Positions 58,541 to 64,000 of a stretch of DNA of 64,000 nucleotides are shown here, in pieces. A program made the position numbers and the translations under genes. The notes under the pieces were generated by a model. It was not told the DNA's origin. It saw only the letters and a list, made by a program, of their open reading frames with translations, and searched no databases. The DNA is taken from assembly GCA_029782225.1 (NCBI GenBank), contig JAKOVF010000440.1, positions 1 to 64,000 on the forward strand. The letters run 5' to 3'. Position 1 is the stretch's first letter. Every line of letters begins with the position of its first letter. The DNA comes from Chloroflexota bacterium. GTDB taxonomy: Bacteria > Chloroflexota > Anaerolineae > Anaerolineales > Villigracilaceae.

Positions 58541-60631
58541 ATGTGCACTCGGAAAATCACGTCACCGCTTCTAGTATTCGTTTTAGTGCTGACGGTTGCA
58601 TTCCCAATGATTCTATTTGGCTCAGTTCCAGTAGCTTATGCACAAGATGGAACTCCGCCCACCCCGGAGCCCGAGATTGTTGGTGGTGGTCCTGCTACAC
58701 CGGGCGAATGGCCCTGGCAGGTTGCACTTGTAAACGGCTCGGCAAGCGGGCCGAACTACTGGTACGATCAGTTTTGCGGCGGCTCGTTGATTCATCCGCA
58801 ATGGGTGGTAACTGCGGCTCACTGTATCACCGATCAATACGGAAATGTGGAAGCACCGTCTTCGGTGGATATCGTTGCAGGTATCTATAACCTGAGTTCC
58901 CCTGCAGCGGGTTACCAACAACGCGATGTCATACAGATCGTAAGACATCCAGGCTACAACCCGAATATCTTCGATAACGATATCGCCATGCTCAAGTTGT
59001 CGAGCCCGGTAACCATTGGTGGCAGTGGCGAATCAAAAACCGCCCTGGTTCAAGCGGCGCCTGCTTCTCTGGGAACCCTTGCTGGGGGCACCGCCACGGT
59101 GACAGGGTGGGGAAAAACCCAGTCCGTTCCTCAATACCCTGACCAGCTTTATGAAGTGGCGATGCCTGTTCTTGCCAACTCCACATGTGGTGATGCCAAC
59201 CACTGGGGGGGTGGAATCACGGATAACATGCTGTGTGCTGGCTATGATGGTGGCGGGTATTCATCCTGCTTCGGCGATTCTGGTGGTCCATTGGTTGTCA
59301 ACAGCGGCGGACAGTGGTATCTAGCGGGAATTGTTTCCTTTGGAACAAACCCCTGCGCACTGCCATACATACCCGCGGTGTTTACACGTGTTTCTCAATA
59401 CGGGAGCTGGATCAATCAAACCATTGGACCAGCCACACTGGTATCGCCTTCTGGCTCGCTTGGGTCCAACTACACACCGACCTACACCTGGAACGCAGTC
59501 AATACCATGACGTCCTACCAGCTATGGGTGAATGGGCCAAACGGACACTACTTTGACAAATGGTATACCGCTGCTGAAGCAGGATGCGCCAGCGGTACCG
59601 GTACCTGTTCGATCACGCCCACAAAAGCCCTGTGGGGCGGCAATTATACCTGGTGGATCAAGACCTGGAATCCCGCGGGCGCAGGTGCCTGGAGTGCCGG
59701 GATGAACATCAGCACAACAATCATTCCTGCTCCTGGAATCCCCACGCTTGTCTCACCGAATACCAACATCGGGACCAACTACAATCCCACTTACACCTGG
59801 AATCAGGTGGCGAATGCAACTTCCTATTATCTGTGGGTGAATGGACCCAGTGGCAATTTGATCCAGAAGTGGTACACCTCAGCAGAGGCGAACTGCGATG
59901 GCAGTACCTGCTTTATCACCCCCACGACCACTCTGGGCGGCGGTAACCATATGTGGTGGGTGCAAGCCTGGAATCCGACTGGCACGGGGCCGTGGAGCAG
60001 TGCCATGAGCTTCAGCACCGCCACCCCCACCATTCCGCCCGCCGCAACGCTCGTCTCGCCTAATACCAACCTCGGAAGCAACTACAATCCCACTTACACC
60101 TGGAATCAGGTAACGGGTTCGGCCTGGTACTACTTGTGGGTGAAGGGACCGAACGGGGTTGCGATCCGGCAGTGGTATACCTCTGCTCAGGCAAATTGTA
60201 ATGGCTCTACGTGCTCGGTTACGCCAACCACCTCTTTGGGAGGGGGTAACCACACCTGGTGGATCCAGACCTGGAATGCAGCAGGTACCGGTCCCTGGAG
60301 TGCTGCAATGGATTTCAGCACTGCCATCCCAACACGGCCAGCGGCTGCAACCCTGCTCTCACCAAGTGGCACCACGGCGAATCACACTCCTACATACACA
60401 TGGAATCAGGTCTCAGATGCAACCTGGTATTACCTGTGGGTCAATGGGCCGAATGGCAATGTGCTCAAGCAGTGGTACACCTCTGCCCAGGCGAACTGCG
60501 ATGGTTCCACCTGTTTCGTCACGCCCTCGACTGCGCTTGCTTCGGGAGCTCACACTTGGTGGATCCAGACCTGGAATTCTGCCGGCACCGGTCCCTGGAG
60601 CAGCCCCATGAGCTTTACCGTTTCTCCCTAG
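58541..60631 (+). CDS. Secreted chymotrypsin-fold serine protease (S1) with four C-terminal repeats
   Basis: A signal peptide (about residues 1-34, ending A-Y-A) leads to a short Pro-rich propeptide and mature start IVGGGPATPGEWPWQVAL. The catalytic triad is H94 (TAAHC), D147 (DNDIAML) and S247 (GDSGGP); the residue six before S247 is Ser241, as in chymotrypsin, not the Asp of trypsin, so cleavage after large hydrophobic residues is more likely than after Arg/Lys. Glu45, not Arg, precedes IVGG, so activation needs an unusual protease. Residues 298-696 hold four repeats of about 101 residues with P-T-Y-T-W-N, L-W-V-N-G-P-N-G and W-Y-T-S-A motifs. It would act outside the cell. AGGAGG precedes the ATG. 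Confidence 0.92.
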   Translation: MCTRKITSPLLVFVLVLTVAFPMILFGSVPVAYAQDGTPPTPEPEIVGGGPATPGEWPWQVALVNGSASGPNYWYDQFCGGSLIHPQWVVTAAHCITDQYGNVEAPSSVDIVAGIYNLSSPAAGYQQRDVIQIVRHPGYNPNIFDNDIAMLKLSSPVTIGGSGESKTALVQAAPASLGTLAGGTATVTGWGKTQSVPQYPDQLYEVAMPVLANSTCGDANHWGGGITDNMLCAGYDGGGYSSCFGDSGGPLVVNSGGQWYLAGIVSFGTNPCALPYIPAVFTRVSQYGSWINQTIGPATLVSPSGSLGSNYTPTYTWNAVNTMTSYQLWVNGPNGHYFDKWYTAAEAGCASGTGTCSITPTKALWGGNYTWWIKTWNPAGAGAWSAGMNISTTIIPAPGIPTLVSPNTNIGTNYNPTYTWNQVANATSYYLWVNGPSGNLIQKWYTSAEANCDGSTCFITPTTTLGGGNHMWWVQAWNPTGTGPWSSAMSFSTATPTIPPAATLVSPNTNLGSNYNPTYTWNQVTGSAWYYLWVKGPNGVAIRQWYTSAQANCNGSTCSVTPTTSLGGGNHTWWIQTWNAAGTGPWSAAMDFSTAIPTRPAAATLLSPSGTTANHTPTYTWNQVSDATWYYLWVNGPNGNVLKQWYTSAQANCDGSTCFVTPSTALASGAHTWWIQTWNSAGTGPWSSPMSFTVSP
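59432..60628 (+). repeat. Four in-frame tandem repeats of about 303 bases
   Basis: Repeats begin at residues 298, 401, 502 and 603 (periods 103, 101, 101). Shared cores are P-T-Y-T-W-N, Y-x-L-W-V-N-G-P-N-G, W-Y-T-S-A-x-A-N-C-D/N-G-S-T-C and W-W-I-Q-T-W-N-x-x-G-T-G-P-W-S. Repeat 1 is the most divergent. Cysteine pairs within each repeat suggest one disulfide each. The fibronectin-III-like feel and the many aromatic residues suggest carbohydrate or surface binding; no established domain name can be given. Confidence 0.85.
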
Positions 60632-60698
60632 CCCAATCTTGAAAAACAGTTACTCGAAAGAAGTACTGCTTCAAAAAAGATAAGTGGACTAAATGACA

Positions 60699-60728
60699 AA
60701 GACTGGCGGTCGCCCGATCGCCAGTCTT
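60699..60728 (+). terminator. Hairpin terminator of the protease gene
   Basis: AAGACTGGCG (60699-60708) and CGCCAGTCTT (60719-60728) form a perfect ten-base stem with a ten-base loop, 68 bases after the protease stop. The A-rich approach (AAATGACAA) and the following TTCCATATT fit a rho-independent terminator with a weak U tract. A second small palindrome (GCCTTCCG/CGGAAGGC, about 60784-60809) follows in the same gap. Confidence 0.7.
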
Positions 60729-60897
60729 CCATATTAAAATCAGCAGGACTGGATTCGGTCAGCGATCCGGCAGGCGCAATCACTTCGCCTTCCGTTTCAA
60801 GGCGGAAGGCCTCATGAGCGGCTGTCACCTTTGGGTTTGGCACCGATTCGGTATAATCAGGCCTGTTCGCTAGATTCCCATTCTCTGCTCTCCTCCC
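60729..60897 (+). promoter_or_regulatory. Upstream region of a CMP-sugar synthetase gene with candidate -10
   Basis: TATAAT occurs in GATTCGGTATAATCAGG about 45 bases before ATG 60898. A -35 is unclear: TTTGGG lies 16 bases upstream of it and is a poor match. The GCCTTCCG/CGGAAGGC palindrome lies upstream of it. Because the protease gene ends with a terminator, a new promoter here is expected, but the evidence is only the -10. Confidence 0.4.
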
Positions 60898-61569
60898 ATG
60901 CCCAAACTCGTCGCTCTCGTTCCCATGCGCCACCATAGCCAGCGCGTGCCTGGCAAGAACTATCGTCCGCTGGCGGGAAAACCGTTGTTTCACCACATCG
61001 TCGAGACGCTTCTCGCCGTCCCTGAGATTGATCAGATCGTCGTGGACACAGATTCTGAGCCGGTGATGGATAGTCTCCGCCAGAGTTTTCCGCAGGTCAA
61101 AATCATCAACCGGCCGGAGCACCTGCGCGCAGATGATATCCCAATGAACGAAGTTTTGATCTATGATACTGAACAGGTCCCCGCAGATTTTTACCTGCAG
61201 ACCCACAGTACCAACCCCCTGCTCAAAGCTGAGACCGTCTCCCGCGCCATCCAATCCCTAATTACCAACTACCCCACTTACGATTCTTTGTTCGCTGTCA
61301 CGCGCCTTCAAACTCGTCTTTATGATCAGTATGGCAAGGCGATCAATCACAACCCAAAGGAATTGATCCAAACCCAGTATCTGCCTCCTGTTTATGAGGA
61401 AAACTCCTGCATATATATTTTCAACCGCGCCAATCTGGTGGCGAAGAGACACCGCATTGGCGACCACCCCTTGATGTTCGAGATTGACCGTGACGAAGCC
61501 TGGGACATTGACGAAGAGCTTGATTTTGCAGTCACAGATTTTCTTTTGAGCAGACAAAACCAAAAATGA
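60898..61569 (+). CDS. neuA: CMP-nonulosonate / acylneuraminate cytidylyltransferase
   Basis: LVALVPMRHHSQRVPGKNYR is a variant of the nucleotide-binding loop, with P-M-R-H-H-S-x-R-x-P-G-K-N in place of A-R-G-G-S-K. LQTHSTNPLLKAETVSRAIQ is the Q-x-x-x-T-x-P helix, and MFEIDRDEAWDIDEELDFAV the metal-binding E-I-D...D-I-D end. The 223-residue length is normal for a one-domain NeuA. This is the third cytidylyltransferase of the window, after the SpsF-like one and the NeuA-HAD fusion. It overlaps the next gene by four bases (ATGA). Confidence 0.87.
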   Translation: MPKLVALVPMRHHSQRVPGKNYRPLAGKPLFHHIVETLLAVPEIDQIVVDTDSEPVMDSLRQSFPQVKIINRPEHLRADDIPMNEVLIYDTEQVPADFYLQTHSTNPLLKAETVSRAIQSLITNYPTYDSLFAVTRLQTRLYDQYGKAINHNPKELIQTQYLPPVYEENSCIYIFNRANLVAKRHRIGDHPLMFEIDRDEAWDIDEELDFAVTDFLLSRQNQK

Positions 61570-63107
61570 ATCACTTGAAAACACTAAAGACCTTTATTGG
61601 TAGTTGGTTCGCCTATCCATGGTACCCGATAGCATTTGGCGCCTACCCGGTCCTGGCCTTGCTTTCCTTCAACGTGGGACAAGTCAAGCCGATGGCCGGA
61701 ATGCGTGCCTTGCTGGTATCACTCCTGCTGGCTGTGATACTCTATCTTGTATTGTGGCTGATCCTGCGACAGAGTCACCGCGCAGCGTTTCTCACCATGC
61801 TGATCCTCGTGTTATTTTTCAGCTATGGACACGTTTACAACCTGTTGAGTGAGAAATCTCCGAAATCCAATCTCACACCCTGGCTTGCCGGTGGATGGGG
61901 GATTCTATTCCTCTTGTTTGTCTGGTGGGCCACACGACCCAAATTAAATTTCACATCCACTGCGACAAGTCTTAACGTGATCGCGCTTGGGCTCGTGATC
62001 ATGTCTGGCTGGCAGGCCATGTCCGGGTCCAGGCCAAGAACCGCACATGCCCTGGGAGCGGCGAATGCTCCGGTGGAGACCGATCTGGTCAAACCGGAGA
62101 ATCCGCCGGATGTTTATTTTTTCCTGCTCGATTCCTACGGCCGGGCCGACCTTTTTAAATCGGCATATAAATACGATAACAGCGGCTTCTTGCGCGAGTT
62201 GGAGAAGCGCGGTTTTTACGTGGCCCAGTGCAGTCAGACCAACTATACACGAACAGAACTCTCGCTCGGCTCGTCGCTGAACATGATGTATTTGCAGGAC
62301 CTGGATAGCAAGTTCAATCCAGAGAACATCGGCCGCAATACTTTGTGGAACTCGCTCAGGCACAGCGCGGTGAGGTACGACTTTGAGAGCATGGGATATA
62401 AAACGGTCGCGGCCGCCACTGGCTTTGACTGGCTGGATCTGAGCGACGCGGATGTATTCCTTTCGCCGCCGCCGTTTTCTTCGGGCATGACTGAGTTCGA
62501 GGGACTGTTCCTGCGGACTACGCTTGCGCGCTACGTTCAGGATTGGGGCTGGGTGGATCCCGATGCAGTGATGGCGCAAAATTCCCGCGACCTCTTTAAC
62601 AATATTTTTGACCATGTGGACGATATCGCAAAAATGCCCGAACCGACCTTTGCCTATCTCCACTTGATTTCGCCACACCCACCTTTTGTGTTTGGCCCTG
62701 ATGGCAGTCCAACCAATCCGGCGGATTTTTGGAATGAGAAACGCCTGTATCCGGCCGATTTGTATGCAAAGGGTTATCAAAACCAATTGACCTATCTGAA
62801 CAAAAAGATGCTGGAAGCCATCGATACGATTCTGGCAGAATCCAAAACACCGCCGATCATCATCATTCAAGGTGACCATGGACCGTGGCTACAGCCAAAC
62901 GACAAGCACATGTGGATACTCAATGCATATTATTTGCCGGGCCATAACGATAAACTCTATCCCACCATTTCGCCGGTCAATTCGTTCCGCCTGGTGTTCG
63001 ACACATACTTCGGCGGCAATTATGATATGCTCCAGGATATAAGTTATTACTCACCGGTACCGAAGCTGTACGATTTCTCCGAAATTCCCAACAACTGCAA
63101 ACCCTGA
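61566..63107 (+). CDS. Sulfatase-superfamily membrane protein
   Basis: Four or five hydrophobic segments fill the first 160 residues, followed by an outside domain: DVYFFLLDSYGRADLFKSAY is the metal-binding opening (D-S in place of D-D), TNYTRTELSLGSSLNMMYL supplies a threonine nucleophile region without the C/S-x-P-x-R formylglycine motif, HLISPHPPFVFGPDG and IIIIQGDHGPWLQPN provide late metal ligands. This is the build of phosphoethanolamine- and glycerol-phosphate-transferring enzymes (EptA, LtaS), not of true sulfatases. A role in decorating a glycan with a phospho-group is inferred. It is coupled to a CMP-sugar synthetase gene before it and a dehydrogenase gene after it. Confidence 0.75.
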   Translation: MNHLKTLKTFIGSWFAYPWYPIAFGAYPVLALLSFNVGQVKPMAGMRALLVSLLLAVILYLVLWLILRQSHRAAFLTMLILVLFFSYGHVYNLLSEKSPKSNLTPWLAGGWGILFLLFVWWATRPKLNFTSTATSLNVIALGLVIMSGWQAMSGSRPRTAHALGAANAPVETDLVKPENPPDVYFFLLDSYGRADLFKSAYKYDNSGFLRELEKRGFYVAQCSQTNYTRTELSLGSSLNMMYLQDLDSKFNPENIGRNTLWNSLRHSAVRYDFESMGYKTVAAATGFDWLDLSDADVFLSPPPFSSGMTEFEGLFLRTTLARYVQDWGWVDPDAVMAQNSRDLFNNIFDHVDDIAKMPEPTFAYLHLISPHPPFVFGPDGSPTNPADFWNEKRLYPADLYAKGYQNQLTYLNKKMLEAIDTILAESKTPPIIIIQGDHGPWLQPNDKHMWILNAYYLPGHNDKLYPTISPVNSFRLVFDTYFGGNYDMLQDISYYSPVPKLYDFSEIPNNCKP

Positions 63108-63108
63108 T

Positions 63109-64000
63109 ATGCCCACTGTCCTTTTCACTGCTCCCTACATGCTTCCCTTCCTGGATCGTTTCCAGCCCGTGCTCGAGAAGTACGGGATCGAATTGATTGT
63201 CCCTGGCAACGTGCAGGAACGGATGGAGGAGGCGGACCTGATCCAGTATGCCGGTCGGTTTGACGGCGCGATCTGTGGGGATGACCGCTACACGGAGCGC
63301 GTGCTGGAGAAATGCATTCCCCGTTTAAAGGTCATTTCCAAGTGGGGGACAGGAGTCGATTCAATCGATGCCGCGGCCTGCTCCCGTCTCAATATCCGAC
63401 TCTGCCGAACGCCAAATGCCTTCACCACCCCGGTGGCGGATACGGTCCTGGGTTATATGCTGGCCTTTGCCCGCCGCCATCCCTGGATGGACAAAGAGAT
63501 GAAAAGTGGGAAGTGGGAAAAAATTCCCGGCAAGGCCTTGAGTGAATGCACACTCGGAGTGATAGGGGTTGGCACCATTGGCAAAGTTGTGACCCGCCGC
63601 GCGCGCGCGTTTGGCATGAAAGTCCTTGGCACTGACATTGTTGAGATTGATCACGTTTTTGTTTCTGAAACAGGGATCGAGATGACAGATCTCCAATCAC
63701 TGCTTTCCAGGTCGGACTTTGTTTCGGTGAACTGTGATCTCAACCCCACTTCTTATCATCTGATCAATGCCAAAACACTGAGTGAGATGAAATCCTCCGC
63801 AGTTGTCATCAACACCGCCCGCGGCCCGATTGTGGAAGAGTCTGCACTCGTGGCCGCACTGCAAGCAGGTCAGATTGGAGGCGCCGCGCTGGATGTCTTC
63901 GAGATTGAGCCGTTGCCGCAGGATAGTCCCTTGAAGAAAATGGACAACGTCCTGCTGGCTCCGCACAATGCCAATTCCAGCCCGGCCGCGTGGGAGAGGG
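63109..64000 (+). CDS. D-isomer-specific 2-hydroxyacid dehydrogenase (3' end outside window)
   Basis: The frame is open from ATG 63109 to the window end (297 codons). CTLGVIGVGTIGKVVTRRAR is the NAD-binding G-x-G-x-x-G, VISKWGTGVDSIDAAAC the substrate-domain loop, VVINTARGPIVEESALVAAL the catalytic-arginine segment, DVFEIEPLP the glutamate and APHNANSS the histidine of the R-E-H catalytic set. The family reduces 2-keto acids or oxidises 2-hydroxy acids; phosphoglycerate dehydrogenase is the best known member. Located in a glycan operon one base after the previous stop, it may serve glyceric- or lactic-acid decorations, which is inference. About 20 more residues are expected beyond the window. 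Confidence 0.85.
   Translation, partial: MPTVLFTAPYMLPFLDRFQPVLEKYGIELIVPGNVQERMEEADLIQYAGRFDGAICGDDRYTERVLEKCIPRLKVISKWGTGVDSIDAAACSRLNIRLCRTPNAFTTPVADTVLGYMLAFARRHPWMDKEMKSGKWEKIPGKALSECTLGVIGVGTIGKVVTRRARAFGMKVLGTDIVEIDHVFVSETGIEMTDLQSLLSRSDFVSVNCDLNPTSYHLINAKTLSEMKSSAVVINTARGPIVEESALVAALQAGQIGGAALDVFEIEPLPQDSPLKKMDNVLLAPHNANSSPAAWER

Noticed and set aside
59432-60628. CRISPR-like or satellite DNA repeat
   Set aside because: The periodicity of about 303 bases is in frame with the protease gene and encodes folded protein repeats with conserved cysteines and tryptophans.

Overview
This window reads as chromosomal DNA of a Chloroflexota bacterium, most likely an Anaerolineae. That placement is inference from style and not from a marker gene: Thr/Pro-rich linkers behind lipoprotein signals and before LysM domains, many giant GT-C type membrane proteins, no lipid A or outer-membrane export genes, and several families of palindromic intergenic repeats. 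No rRNA, tRNA, CRISPR array, integrase or insertion sequence was seen. Nearly every gene lies on the + strand.

The whole 64 kb is a surface-polysaccharide locus. Positions 1-14.1 kb hold glycosyltransferases (GT2, several GT4), an AsnB-type amidotransferase, methyltransferases and three large polytopic membrane proteins of GT-C type. At 14.1-16.3 kb two minus-strand genes (a methyltransferase and a methyltransferase-GT2 fusion) face a divergent promoter region. At 16.4-25.4 kb follow another GT-C protein, a winged-helix regulator with its own palindromic promoter, two sugar-nucleotide SDR enzymes, the Wzm/Wzt ABC exporter pair, a capsule-synthesis-like protein and methyltransferases. At 25.4-33.6 kb there is a nonulosonic-acid type block: a methyltransferase interrupted by an amber codon, PseB-like dehydratase, RmlD-like reductase, NeuB with SAF domain, GT4, AAC(3)-fold acetyltransferase, DUF4910 protein and SpsF-like cytidylyltransferase. 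From 33.7 to 42.7 kb come more glycosyltransferases, two small lipoproteins, a sulfotransferase and a Gfo/Idh/MocA oxidoreductase. At 42.9-50.3 kb a fused ATP sulfurylase/APS kinase precedes a second nonulosonate block (PtmA-like SDR, CMP-sugar synthetase fused to a HAD phosphatase, NeuB without SAF) and a second sulfotransferase. The right end holds a 1151-residue double-permease/LysM fusion, another capsule-like protein, an acyltransferase, a third sulfotransferase, a GT2, a secreted chymotrypsin-fold protease with four repeats, a third CMP-sugar synthetase, a sulfatase-fold membrane protein and a D-2-hydroxyacid dehydrogenase cut by the window end.

Together the genes suggest a cell-surface glycan that carries nonulosonic acids, is methylated and amidated, is probably sulfated (PAPS made in the locus, three sulfotransferases), and is exported by Wzm/Wzt.

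The most striking non-coding structure is a cluster of ten same-strand DnaA-box-like 9-mers at 28060-28284, spaced close to whole helical turns, lying across the end of one sugar gene and the gap before neuB. Other points of note are the permease-permease-LysM fusion, an ATT-initiated glycosyltransferase, the in-frame amber codon, and repeats that supply stop codons to neighbouring genes.
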